DNA of 64,000 bases, from the NCBI GenBank assembly GCA_963556695.1, contig CAUWAG010000019.1, positions 806,001 to 870,000 of the forward strand. The letters run 5' to 3'. Position numbers and translations under genes: made by a program. The notes beneath the pieces were generated by a model. The model was not told the DNA's origin. It did no database searches and saw only the letters and a list, made by a program, of their open reading frames with translations. Origin of the DNA: Anthostomella pinea (lineage: Eukaryota; Ascomycota; Sordariomycetes; Xylariales; Xylariaceae). Shown in pieces: positions 36,208 to 47,466 of this stretch. The first letter of the stretch is position 1; every line of letters starts with the position of its first letter.

Positions 36208-36441
36208 ATGCCTCATGAGCTGCACCTCAAGATTGCGCGGTGCCTCGACTGCCGGCTCGTGCATCTTCGAGCACTCTCACTGACCTAGCGCGTACTGCAC
36301 CAGTCTACCAACCATGGGCTTTATCGCGCCGCAGCACAAGACCGTCCCGAACTGCTCTGCTGGACTTGAGAAACAGGCCAGGTCGCGTTAGCCAACCGTC
36401 TCCTGGAGGCTGGTGCAAATTCCAATGTGCCGTACCGAGTC
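36208..36441 (+). pseudogene. F-box/ankyrin protein relic
   Basis: From ATG 36208 the frame begins with an F-box-like MPHELHLKIARCLDCR...LRALSLT, hits a TAG, continues LHQSTNHGLYRAAAQDRPEL, hits another TAG, then reads an ankyrin-like TGQVALANRLLEAGANSNV. F-box followed by ankyrin repeats is a common fungal architecture for substrate adaptors. Two stops in one frame within 80 codons make it a clear pseudogene. Confidence 0.6.
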
Positions 36442-37743
36442 CAGAGTAGGGAGCGGTCACCGGTACTACGATCCAGGAGCGAGCGTGCCGCGCGACATCG
36501 GGATCCCGAACAGTTTGAAGAAGAGACCTACGGATTGGATGCACCGCATGGGTTCGAAGACCACTGTCAGTCCCTGTGGCTCCGGCCGCACATGCAATCC
36601 GCGCTGCTCATTGGACCAGTCCAGATCACGCCTGAGACCGAGATTCTTCGCACCGTCAAGCCGGACAGCTCGTTCCTGACCCAGCTCGTACGATGGGAGC
36701 GAAGCACCATCCAGTCGTTCCTCCGCACGCTGTGGAAATTGCCTCAGATTTACCGGTAGGTACGCGCGGGATGAAGCTATCCTAGGTAAGACTTGTTTTA
36801 TTAATGAGTCAGTTACAGACGTTGGTATGTCCTTTTCAAGACGGTCGAGCGACTGACACGACCGGTTGTCATTGCCATCCAGTTGGCTAAGTAATATTTC
36901 GAGCAGCCAGCCTTAATAGAATCTTCGTAGTGTGCATCTAGAAGTCATTACTTCACAATTTGCCCCTGTAGATGTAGGTATCGCGCTTAATCCGAGAGGT
37001 GGAGTCGGTGAAGTCGCCTCTATCTGTAGGGGGCGGGGGCGAGCCCCTATTACGGGGGCGGAATTTCCTTCAGTGGTGGGGCTTCGCTCAAACTTTCCCT
37101 GGTCGGCCTAACCAGACTTTGAAATTAAACGGAATAATCGCACATGAACAAGTGGATTGGCGTCGCGTTGTTATTTCCTATCCAGGGCGATACGTGAGTG
37201 TCCGAGGAGACCACTAGGTTGTCCGGAAGCCAAAGGACAGAAAGGGGTTATGTGTCTGCTGAGTTCGATATAGCATTGTTGTGCTGCACAGGAAGGATTG
37301 GGTGGTGGTATTATTAGAATCCTCAGCCGACGACATGGCATTGACGTTACGCTATCCCTTACGCTATCCAGCGCGTTACATCTACAAGGCGAATATACCC
37401 CTGGCCGGTGCGCCAGGGGGTCATGGTCCGGAAGCAAGGATGTGATGTGATGTGATACCGACAGACCGGATTGCAATGTTGGAAGCATGTTGATCTTCCC
37501 CCACAGGGTCTATTACCAACTGCGGTCCGAACGCCCCCCCTCCACTGTAACATCACACTCCGAGAGCCCTGTCTTCTGCAATTCGCTGACAGCGCTCTGC
37601 TTCTTTGCTGTTGCTGGCTCGCTCTAACTTTTCTTCGTAGCAGAACAGCGTCTTCGAGTCTGCGATTGTTTCTTCAATTTGGCGACCCATCGGCTTGGTC
37701 CTCGTTGTGGTTGAGCCGTTACCACACACAAGCCTCAGCAGGT
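36442..37743. other. Intergenic / decayed sequence
   Basis: A further coding-like frame (36427-36759, ending LWKLPQIYR) shows no recognisable domain and may be the tail of the F-box/ankyrin relic. From 36760 to the P450 start nothing could be identified. Confidence 0.45.
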
Positions 37744-39501
37744 ATGGAGCCGAACGTCACTTGGCCTATGGTAGTTGGAGCTGTCATCGCCTACTACGTG
37801 ACGGTCGTGGTCTACCGCTTATCTTTGCACCCTCTCGCTCGCTTTCCCGGCCCCAAACTGGCTGCCATCTCGCGTTGGTACGAGGCCTACTACGATGTTC
37901 TACAAGGTGGGCAATACACTTCGAAGATCGCAGAGCTGCACAAGCTATATGGTAAAGTGGTTATCAGTACGATCGTGCCTTTGCAGTCATTAACCTCGAA
38001 CAGGCCCCATCATTGGGATCAGCCCATACGAACTGCATGTAATTGACCCAGGGTTCTTTGAGACGCTCTATTGTATGGAAGGACGTTGGGACAAGTACGG
38101 CTGGACCTACGATGCTTTTGGGGCCAAAGGGTCTACCGTTTTCGGGTCAGGTACTAAAATCACCCACCAGAATGGACCCTTACTCAGGAACTCACTCAAT
38201 CGTCTTATAGATCATGATGCCCACAAGGCCCGCCGCCGTGTTATTGCCCCTTATTTTCGAAGCCAAACGTTTATGCTCGACAGGGGCTATTATACAGAAA
38301 TATAGACAAACTCTGCCAACGCATTTCGACACTCGAAGGGGCTACATCCAACCTCGGCGCAGCCGTCAGCGCGTTCTCGCGAGACAGTGCCAACAAATAC
38401 ATCATGGGCAAAGAGTACAATGAGCTTGACTTGGAAGACTTCGGTATTGGGCTATCTATCGCATCTCAAGGCGCTGGTGTCTTTTGGCACACAACGAAAC
38501 ACGTACGCTGGTTCGGTCCTATATGAAGGCAATACCAATTGGGTGGGCTATGAAGGTGGCAGATGAAGGCACAAAGGCCTTCTTGCGGTACGTCCAGGTA
38601 AGTTGTCAGAAACAGGTGTTTTCCGACTGCGCGAGTATTAACTACTCATCCCGACAGCAATATGAACGAGACTCGATGGATATTCTGGCCGCTGCGATGT
38701 CCTCTTCTCCAGACAACAAGATCCAGAACACAATAATCTACGAGATCGTTCGCTCCAACCCTCCACCGACCGAGAAAGCCTTTCATCGCGTCCACGAGGA
38801 AGTAGCGACTGTGACTGGTGCAGCGTACGAGACGACAGCCAATACCATGAGACTCATTCTCTACCACGTGTACACCAATGACGAAATCATCCGTCGACTC
38901 AGAGAAGAGATCGCTTCGATCACCACCGAGGCCTCCGAGCCGATTGCGTTAAGAAAACTAGAGAAGCTGCCCTATCTCAGAGCAGTCCTGATGGAAGGCA
39001 TACGCCTAAGTCCCGGAATTGCTACACGTGCGGCGCGCCTTACTAATACGGATCTTTTCTACGGTGACTGGCGTATTCCCGCTGGAACGCCGGTCGGAAT
39101 GACTACGCTGCTAATGCACACCAATGAGGAATTGTATCCAAACCCAATGCGCTTCGACCCAGATCGGTGGATGAACGCGACAGCCCAGGCCACTGGTGGA
39201 GCGAATTTTGCACCCTTCTCTCGGGGAATGAGGATATGTCTCGGCATGTAGTACGTCTAATTTCCCTCCTTTCGCTGAAACTCAACAGCCCACCTTCTGT
39301 TGCATTGTTCTCTTTCTGACTCCATCATCTAGCCTTGCTTGGGCCGAGATGTATCAGCTTGTCCCTGCTTTAATTCAGCGGTACAACTTCAAGGTGGAGG
39401 GCGCGACGGCTGCCGATTTCGAGTTAGAAAGGGATAATTTTGCCATCGGCACCAAGGCTGGGTGCAATTCAATGGCTCATGTTACTCCATTTCAAGGCTG
39501 A
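37744..39501 (+). pseudogene. Cytochrome P450 monooxygenase with two frameshifts
   Basis: This is a microsomal-type P450 whose substrate cannot be told. The layout resembles fungal secondary-metabolism P450s: an N-terminal membrane anchor (MEPNVTWPMVVGAVIAYYVT), the proline hinge HPLARFPGPKLA, the I-helix GAAYETT, the ExxR motif EGIR, and the heme loop FSRGMRICLG. Four introns fit the family: 37952-38003, 38151-38210, 38598-38657 and 39251-39332; the last splits the sequence just after the heme cysteine and gives GMYLAWAEM. Two one-base losses break the frame, near 38255 (after APYF) and near 38521 (after WFGP). Everything else is well preserved, so the damage is recent or represents sequencing error. 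It lies at the border between the relic region and the healthy chromosome. Confidence 0.85.
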
Positions 39502-40695
39502 GATTTCTCGGTCAGGTTATCGCCCGACGAGCAACTGCAATATCGGTGGAGGTGTCTGGTTCTTTTCATCTATCACGTTGCTCTTTGGGAATGGTCTTGA
39601 AGTAATAGACTTCTCTCGCATGGATGTATACATATTGCTTGCGTGTCTATTATACGTATGTTACCAATAGCAGCCTAAACCGGCTTGGCTTGTCCATGAA
39701 GTATGGGCAGGCTGTGTAGTGGATGTACTGGGATTTAAAAACAAAATAAAAACCTACTAACCAATACCTCAGAGCTCATAGAAACAATCACACCATATTT
39801 AAACATGGAGGATAACGTGATGAACTCACCTGCCTCATATGCTTAGATCCGATCACTCCGCATCTCAGCCCCCAGCCGAGCCCGTTACAGGCAGGACAGG
39901 CAGTCGTCACCTTTCCCGTCACAAAAACACGACTGTACCGCACAAGAGAATATGTGCTCATTGTGCTCTAGCATGCTAGCAGAGACAAGAACAAGGGAAG
40001 CCGAGCGACAGCACCGCATGTGGCTGTCCGAGGGGATGCCCTTCTTTTTGAAGTAAGTACCGCGGTAGTTAGCATAATCAAAGTCATAGCAAGCACCATG
40101 GACTTCGCACTTTGGCACGAGGACACCTTCCAAGCGCTACGGTGGTAGAAAGGAGACATATGACTATGACAACAATCAGCTTGGGAGGACCGAGGAGCCA
40201 GTCGACGACATGGGGTTCACATCAGCCACCAAGAGGTATGTAAAGGGCGGCGCAGAGATTGTGCAAACAGAGGACTCTGGGGACGATACTTACCTAGACA
40301 GCTGTCTTTTGCCTTAGGACCCACGGACTGCTCGCTTTGCTACGGGCAACGTCCTCGTAAGGCAGGCTCGAGCTGGACCAAGGGGAACTTGACGCGCTTA
40401 GGAACTTTATAGCTTGCAATACGTATTTCCTTGTAATTCTTAGTAAAGGTTTTTGCTATATTTGAGGTTTTGTCCCTTACTTTGCGTAGCAGAGTGGCAA
40501 GTGCTTACGGGCGGGGCATACTACCCTTAAGCCCACGGTTAATCAATACCACCATCCTTCTACCTATGCACATGCTTTCTACACCTTTTTTTATCTGCGC
40601 TAAATATCTAGTCCTTACAGAGAGTATTTGAGAACTTGTGCAGTCTTTGCCGCTTACGCATTGTAGCTATTCACGGTCAAGTCAATCGATATTCG
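39502..40695. other. Intergenic
   Basis: No supported gene. A minus-strand frame at 39885-40133 encodes a cysteine-rich piece (ending CFCDGKGDDCLSCL) and a leader-like VIVICLLSTTVALG lies just upstream in another frame. This could be the relic of a small secreted protein, but it lacks an intact start. Confidence 0.4.
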
Positions 40696-41295
40696 ATGGC
40701 ATCTCTTTCAACAACCATGAACTCGAATATCAAGCGTGTCGTCGCTTTCTGGTTCAACCGGCCTCCGATGGATTGGATCGTCGCTCCCACGGGGCTCGAT
40801 GCCGAACTGAGATCCGAGTTTGGGGAACTCGTTTTGAGCGCCCGACGCAACGACCTGGACGATTGGGCTTCCCAGCCAGAAGGCAGCCTTGCCCTAGTCG
40901 TCCTGCTTGACCAATTCTCCCGCAACATCTTCCGCGGCTCCCCCGCCGCATTCAGCGCCGACGCCAAGGCGAGCGACACCGCCACGCGGGCCATCGCGCG
41001 CGGCTTCGACAAGCAGGTCTCCGTCATCCATGCCACGGCATTCTACATGCCGCTTATGCAGCAGGAGAGCCTTATATCAGTGATCGCGGCGCGCGGCCTG
41101 TTCGAGGGGCTGAGGGGGAGGTGTGAGAGCAAGGAGGAGCGCGAATGGGTCGAAATGGGTGTTTCGGCTATGGGCAGGCACTTGGAGCAGTTGGAGCGGT
41201 TTGGGAGGTTTCCTACTCGGAATGCTGTGTTGGGGAGGGTGAACACTGCAGATGAGGACGAGTTTTTGGCACAGCATAAGCCTAGCCTGTCGTAG
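40696..41295 (+). CDS. DUF924 family protein
   Basis: An intronless gene of 199 codons from ATG 40696; an alternative ATG lies at 40717, just before NSNIKRVVAFWF. It matches the DUF924 family, a helical fold of unknown biochemical role widespread in bacteria and found in fungi. Family marks are VVAFWF near the N terminus, LALVVLLDQFSRNIFRG in the first third, FYMPLMQQES in the middle and FGRFPTRNAVLGR near the end. Length agrees with typical members. It is convergent with the folate gene on the other strand, 529 bases downstream. No signal peptide or membrane segment is visible. Function unknown. Confidence 0.85.
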   Translation: MASLSTTMNSNIKRVVAFWFNRPPMDWIVAPTGLDAELRSEFGELVLSARRNDLDDWASQPEGSLALVVLLDQFSRNIFRGSPAAFSADAKASDTATRAIARGFDKQVSVIHATAFYMPLMQQESLISVIAARGLFEGLRGRCESKEEREWVEMGVSAMGRHLEQLERFGRFPTRNAVLGRVNTADEDEFLAQHKPSLS

Positions 41296-41824
41296 GTGAA
41301 AGGGTGCGGGGTATGTTGTGCCAATCCAATGCGACGGTATCCATCGTTTTCCGTGCGAGTGACTCTGAACTCCTTTCCCCAGTCGAAATCAAGAAATCTC
41401 GAGGTCTGGAGTTCCTTTCGCTGTGCCTTCGATAAGTCATGGTAGACCGCGGAGGATGTGGCTCCCATCCTGGGAGGCATTGCGTCGTCGCGGATACGAA
41501 GAGATGAGGGGTAGCTGGAGGCGAAGGTGTTTGTAACGAAAATATGAAGGATAATTGGATGTCGAGGGCGATCGTGAAGAAGAGATGGGAAAGATCACAA
41601 TGCTGTATGGGTTTGGAAGATTGGAGGTCGCGGGCGGTCGTAGAGGTTTTGGGATATAAGTCGGTGTTTGTACAATTTCAAGTCCTATATATACATGCTA
41701 CCGTTGTTGAAGATCGGCTCCGCCATGTTAAAGCCTCGTGTTCCAAAAATCCCAGAAGGATCTCTTGCCGAAACCTCGTTAGTTTGGTGACCTATACTAT
41801 ACATACGTCTGCGCCAGGCCATCT

Positions 41825-43489
41825 TCAATACCGCCAGATGGCATCCGCCATCTTGACCACCTGTCCCATCTCAACGACATCATGCACCCTTACAATATCA
41901 GCCCCGCCCTGCACCGCAGCCGCGACCGTAGCCGCAGTCCCAAACACGCGATCCATCGGCTTCGGCACGCCCGTGACCTTCCCTATGAAGCTCTTCCGAC
42001 TAGAACCCAGCAGCCAAGGCAGACCCTCGAGCCCGGGCCAGCACCGCAGCTCGTCGAAGTGCCGCAGGACCGCCAGGTTCTGCTCGCCGACCTTCGCGAA
42101 CCCGAGTCCCGGGTCCAGCACGATGCGCCAGCGCCTTACGCCCGCGGCCTCGGCCTCACGCACGCGCTCCAGCAGCTCCGTCGCGATGGTGGAGACGAGC
42201 TCGCCCTCGGGGTAGCTGTTCAGCTTGCTCATCGTGGACGGTGTGCCGCGCATGTGCATGAGGCACACCGTCTTGCCGGACGCTGCCATGGCGGGCAGCA
42301 TGGCGGGATCGAGCTGTCCGGCTGACACGTCGTTGATGATGTCGGCGCCGGCTGCGACGGCCGCTTCGGCGACCGAGGCGCGGAATGTGTCGACGCTGAT
42401 GGCGACGTCGCGCGCTTGGGGGAGAGAGCGGATGAGTTGGATGGCGGGGAGGACACGGGCGATCTCCTGTTCTGCGCCTACGTCGGTGGTGCCGGGCGCG
42501 GTGGATTGCCCGCCGACGTCGATCATGCTTGCGCCGCCGCGCACGAAGGATAGAATAGAGTCGCGTAGCGAGCCGGGGGTATGCACGCCGCCGTCGCTGA
42601 ATGAGTCCGGTGTCACATTCAGGATGGCCATGAGTTGGGTCTTGCGCGTGGGTCGAAGGGCATTCAGGGGCGCGTGAGAGGCACTGATGGGTGTAAGTGT
42701 GGAGAGCGGCTCCGAACGGGATAGGGGTAGCTCGTTTAGGTGGTCCTGAATTAGTTTCCAGGGCCGGCTTGGGTCGGGGGCTTTATGCGGAATGAGCTCC
42801 GCCAGAGGCCGTAGCACGAACTCGCGCTCGGCGATGCCGATGTGCGGTATCTGCAGGCGCGGCTCGTTGATTATCTCGTCTTCGTAGAGCAAGATGTCCA
42901 GGTCGATATTGCGCGGCCCCTTGTCTATTAGCTTCTTCCGGCCCATCGACTTTTCTATGTCCTGGAGCTGGCCCAAGAGCGGTACGGGCTCGAGGTCTGT
43001 TTCTACCTGGATGCATCAGCTCAGCATCTAAGATCAACGGAAAGGGGGCGTGCCCAGGACACGCACCTCGCAGGCTCCGTTCACAAATCTCTCCTGCTCT
43101 AGGACGTACATGGGCTCAGTCTCCCACAGGCTGCTGGTCCGCTTCACTTTGATTCCCCGTGCGTCCATTTCCTTGCAAGCCTGCTCGATCATAGCGACGC
43201 GATCGCCAAGGTTGCTGCCAAGTGCTATGTGGGCAGTCCTCTTGGTTTTGCCGGCTGCACCTTTCGTGCCACCATTTACCAACGCCGCATCTCTGGGCTG
43301 GTCCCTTAGGGCAGATGGATACATGGTGTATCTCTTGTAGCTGATTTTCCGATGATGTCGAGGGAAGTACACGGGTTGATGTGCTGACGACGATAGTGAG
43401 ACGAGAGCACAGCTACTGATAGATGGCCCGCGGGCATGGAGTGGTAAGCAACTCCATGCTCGAAGTGCGAACGACGAGGGAACACTCAT
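41825..43489 (-). CDS. fol1: Bifunctional HPPK / dihydropteroate synthase
   Basis: It catalyses two consecutive steps of folate synthesis: pyrophosphorylation of 6-hydroxymethyl-dihydropterin, then condensation with p-aminobenzoate. Exons are 43489-43067 and 43006-41825, separated by a 60-base intron (GTGCGT...CAG); 534 residues. The HPPK domain (about residues 85-225) shows ALGSNLGDR, FVNGACEVETDL and KGPRNIDLDILLY. The DHPS domain (about 265-534) shows ILNVTPDSFSDGG, ASMIDVGGQST, ISVDTF, MHMRGTPSTM, LDPGLGFAK and GSSRKSFIG. The N terminus is basic, serine-rich and nearly free of acids, as in mitochondrial presequences; a second ATG lies at 43324. The dihydroneopterin aldolase domain found at the N terminus of yeast Fol1 is absent. 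It is divergent from the flavoprotein gene upstream. Confidence 0.93.
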
Positions 43490-44258
43490 TGGAGCTCCAA
43501 TGAACGCATTGAGTCCCTCAAACTGTTCGCATGGAAGGTTGGAGGATTGCTGACTGTATCACCAAACTTCGATGTCATAATGTCAATGTGAGGCTCACCG
43601 GAAAAATTGTTAGTTCAATAAGTTCCAAGTGGGCCAATCTTCAGCGGGCCAGTACGCTAGAGAAGTACCCCAGCTGCTGAGACCCGTTCGCGGCAAGCGT
43701 TAACTCCGCGGCGCGGCGCGGGCTGTAGCGCTTCCTCATAACGCTCAGACGCTGTACTCGGATAACATGGCTGAGCTTGCTAGTATCAATACCTTATCAT
43801 GCTGATACCTGATGGGCGGTGAAGGCAAACAAGCCCTCGCTTCTCAACACCGAGTTTGCTACATACTTCCATTGTGGCGAGAGAGGGCTGTCTGATGATA
43901 TAAGCCCCGGTTGTTTGCTTCCTTCCTCGTGGACGCTATACCCAGAGCAGACTAGCTTGCGATCCCCGAGTCTCGTGAATAGAAGCCTCGGTTCCCCACT
44001 GCTCGGCGCGGCGCATCCGTCTCCAGGTTCAATGTCCATGTGCCCATCGTTGCCGCGACCTGCCGAACCCAGTAGCAATCCCACCTGGCCTCTCTCCTCT
44101 TATTATTACTCTGTCCTCTGCTTGATTGCTCCCTCGTGTTCATAGCCTGATTAATCCCGCCTGTCTTTCTTCTCTTTCGTTGTAGATATCCAGTTCGCTC
44201 CCCATTTGCAAGCTGAAACCTCCGAGCCTTACGCTTGCTCCAGCATCAGACAGTCAAG
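43490..44258. other. Divergent intergenic region
   Basis: About 770 bases between the starts of the folate gene and the nitronate monooxygenase-like gene. It must contain both promoters. Pyrimidine-rich sequence precedes the plus-strand start. No gene or clear operator was identified. Confidence 0.5.
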
Positions 44259-45499
44259 ATGGCGTCGCCACGTATGTCGCATCCCGATCAACCCATAATC
44301 GTAGTTGCGAGACAAAGTGCTGACCGCCGTTCACCAACAGAGAAGATCCGTACGCCGATTACCGACCTCTTCGGAATCAACCACCCCATCATGCTGGCTG
44401 GTATGAACGTTGCTGCCGGCCCGAAACTGGCGGCCGCCGTCACGAACGCTGGTGGTCTGGGTGTTATTGGAGGCTTTTCGTACAGCCCCGACATGCTCAA
44501 GGAGCAGATCGACGAGATGAAGTCTTACATGAACGACAAGAATGCGCCGTTTGGTATTGACCTGTTGCTTCCCCAGGTTGGTGGCAATGCGAGAAAGACG
44601 AAGTGCGTCCAACCAGGCCCCATCGGTCCACTGAGACAATGCACTGACAGTCGCAAACTCACAGTTACGACTACACGAAGGGCAAGCTGAACGAGCTGAT
44701 CGACATCATCATCGAGTCCGGTGCCAAACTATTCGTCTCCGCCGTCGGTGTACCGCCCAAAGCCGTCGTCGACAAGCTACACAAGAACGGAATCTACTAT
44801 ATGAACATGGTGGGACATCCCAAGCACGTCCAGAAGGCTCTAGATGTCGGCTGCGACATGATTTGCGCCCAGGGTGGCGAGGGTGGTGGCCACACCGGAG
44901 ACGTCCCCACGACGGTGCTGATCCCAGCATGTGTACAAATATGTAAAGGTCAGAAGGGCCCTTTGACTGGCCAGGATGTTCCGGTCATTGCTGCCGGCGG
45001 TATTCACAACGGTCAAATGCTGGCCGCGTCCCTGATGATGGGTGCTGCTGGTGTCTGGGTTGGTACCAGATTCATCCTGGTCGACGAGGCCGGAGCCCCC
45101 GAATCGCACAAGGAGGCGGTCAGAACCGCTGGGTTCAACGACACGATCCGCACGCTCATCTTCACCGGGCGACCTCTGAGAGTCCGCACCAACCCCTACA
45201 TCGAGAACTGGGAGAACGAGCGCCAAGCTGAAATCAAAGAGTTGACTGCCAAGGGTGTGTTGCCCTACGAGGCTGATCTAGAGAAGGTCGCCAACGGCAC
45301 AGCCGAGGGAGGGCCGCGAGAAGGGTCCAGCGAAGAAGAAGATGTTGATGATCTGATGGACCAGTTCCGCCCCTACCTGATGGGCAAGTGTGCGGCATTG
45401 GTCAACGAGCAGAAGAGCGCGAAAGCAGTGGTCGACGAGTTTGTCACTGATGCAGCGGCGGCGCTAGCCCAGGGAACCAGGATGGTGGCGAAGCTGTAG
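44259..45499 (+). CDS. Nitronate monooxygenase-like FMN oxidoreductase
   Basis: A TIM-barrel flavoprotein of the 2-nitropropane dioxygenase/nitronate monooxygenase family, which oxidises alkyl nitronates or related compounds with FMN. Exons 44259-44271, 44341-44602 and 44665-45499 give 369 residues. The first exon is only 13 bases; the 69-base intron after it is a multiple of three and reads open. The joins give MASPQKIRTPITDLFG and GNARKTNYDYTKGK. Family marks are HPIMLAGMNVAAG near the N terminus, GGLGVIGGF, CAQGGEGGGHTGDVPT with the histidine expected at the active site, PVIAAGGIHNG, and GAAGVWVGTRF for FMN phosphate binding. It is followed 0.6 kb later by a short-chain dehydrogenase on the same strand. 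The true substrate is unknown. Confidence 0.9.
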
Positions 45500-45623
45500 G
45501 AAGGAGACGACTCACGAGAATGGGATTGACGAATGCGAGACATCAACAAATAGAATGCTTCCATCCTTCACGCCGCATTTGTAACAGATATCATTTAGCT
45601 GCCGAGAGTCGTGGTACAACCAC

Positions 45624-45649
45624 GGCACAGGCACAGGCACAGGCAGAGG
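45624..45649. repeat. (GGCACA)4 short tandem repeat
   Basis: Four tandem hexamers lie about 125 bases past the stop of the flavoprotein gene, probably in its 3' untranslated region. Confidence 0.85.
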
Positions 45650-46106
45650 CGATGAGTATGATTATTAACCTTACACATTGCATGGCTACCAGCTTTTCCT
45701 TCGTCTATTCCATGCCTACTTGATGCAGATTGAAGTTGTGCAGGTGATGATTGATATTGGATATCATCTTTTACGTATCAGGGCGGGGTGTCCCACATTC
45801 CCACGTTGACGGTGCCGCAGCGGAGCTCAAGGTCCTGCCTGCCCCTATCGCACGTGGTTGGAGCTGCGACCTACGTCACCGTCTCACACCAAACAAAAAG
45901 AGGTACCGTAAGGTAAGTACGTAGGTACCTACACCCTACATCGAAAGCCATCGAGAGCCATCGCACAGCAGTGACCTCACACTTCTGCGGACCATCACTA
46001 CAAAACCTTCTTAGAAGTTTCCACGTCTTCTCTCAACAAACAACTCTGTTCTGCTCCCTGGACTCTCACCATACCACAACGCAGTACCACCTAATTCTTC
46101 ACCACA

Positions 46107-47159
46107 ATGGCTGAAACTCACCACTTCGACGTGCAGACACTCTTCGGAGTAAAGGGCTACGTGGCCGTGGTGACTGGAGGAGGTAGCGGCATCGGTCTCA
46201 TGGCAAGCCAGGCCCTGGCTGCCAACGGAGCCAAAGTATACATCACCGGCCGCCGCATGGAGGCCTTGGAGACCGCAGCCAAGAGCCACGCGCCCACCAA
46301 CGGCAACGGCGGCCAGATCATCCCCATCGGGCCCTGCGACGTCACGAGCAAGCACGACCTGGAGCGTCTGGTCGCCGACCTCAGCAAGAAGGAGAAGTAC
46401 ATCAACCTGCTGATCTGCAACGCGGGCATCTCGGGGCCCAAGGCCGAGCCCGAGCATGAGGAGGCCGACGATCTGAAAGCTAAGCTCTGGAACAACGAGG
46501 ACTCCCAGGACTGGGCCGACAACTTCAACACGAATGTGACGTCTGTGTACTTCACCACCGTTGCGTTCTTGCCGCTGCTGCAGGCGGGTATTTCGCCGAA
46601 GGGCCCTCTTGAGCCTTATGCTGCGTCTGTCATTACTATTTCGTCCATGTCTGGCATTATGCGACATGCGCAAGGCCACTTCAGGTCAGTATAAGTGACT
46701 TCCATGTTTCTCGTAGCAGGCCTAGGATGTGTACATCATTCCGAGATCATCCACCCCTCCTCCGCACCTACATTGTCTGCTTTCCTTATTACAGCTGGAC
46801 GCACCGAGAAGCCTTCAAACAAACAAATACTAACACGAACCAGCTACAACACCGCCAAGGGTGCGACGGTGCACCTCACCAAGCTGATGTCCGCCGAGTT
46901 CTCCAAGGCCAAGATCCGCGTCAACTCGATCGCCCCCGGCTACTTCCCCAGCGAGATGACGGCCAAGGAGAGCGACGACCGCCAGAAGAGCCACGTCCCG
47001 CCCGAGAAGATCCAGGAGAAGGGCCACGTGCCCCTCGAGCGCGCCGGCCGCGAGGAGGAGATGGGCATGACTGTCCTGTACCTCGCCAAGAACCAATACG
47101 TCAACGGTGAGATCATTGCTGTTGATGGTGGAGTATTGAACGTCGTCGCTGGACGCTAG
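46107..47159 (+). CDS. Classical short-chain dehydrogenase/reductase
   Basis: An NAD(P)-dependent SDR of 297 residues in two exons, 46107-46684 and 46844-47159. The intron of 159 bases has a CTAAC branch site close to the acceptor and joins HFS|YNTAKG. Marks of the classical family are TGGGSGIG (cofactor loop), CDVTS, NAGIS, and the catalytic triad as SSMSG serine and Y-x3-K in YNTAK. The C-terminal GEIIAVDGG is usual for 3-oxoacyl-reductase-like SDRs. The residue after the second strand is arginine (TGRR), which favours NADP. It ends 308 bases before the convergent NmrA-like gene. The substrate cannot be predicted. Confidence 0.92.
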
Positions 47160-47466
47160 AGCGGGTGAGGGTATGCGTATTCGGTGGTTCATTGTGGTTG
47201 AGTCAAATGGGGCACAGAGCATAGGCTATGATCACGACAGACTGAAGGAGAAAATTGCAGGATGGACTGCTGGAGGACGTTGCAGGCTTGCAAGGAGGAA
47301 TGTGTATTCATAGGCTAAGCGTTCGGGTGTAGTCAAGGTCACCAAAAAGGAATCTTGAGAAATGAACAAAAGCTAAAATACCCCCAACATGCCACAATCA
47401 AATGCATTAATTCTAACCAGAACATTCAAATTCCGCAGGAGCTTTGACAACAAGTCAAGTCACTCA

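Noticed and set aside
39885..40133. Cysteine-rich minus-strand frame resembling a small secreted protein
   Set aside because: A leader-like stretch is present but in a different frame, no intron repairs it, and no start codon gives an intact product.
41544..42677. Long plus-strand frames
   Set aside because: Antisense to the dihydropteroate synthase exon; explained by its GC-rich codon use.
46011..46679. 222-codon minus-strand frame
   Set aside because: Antisense to the short-chain dehydrogenase exon.
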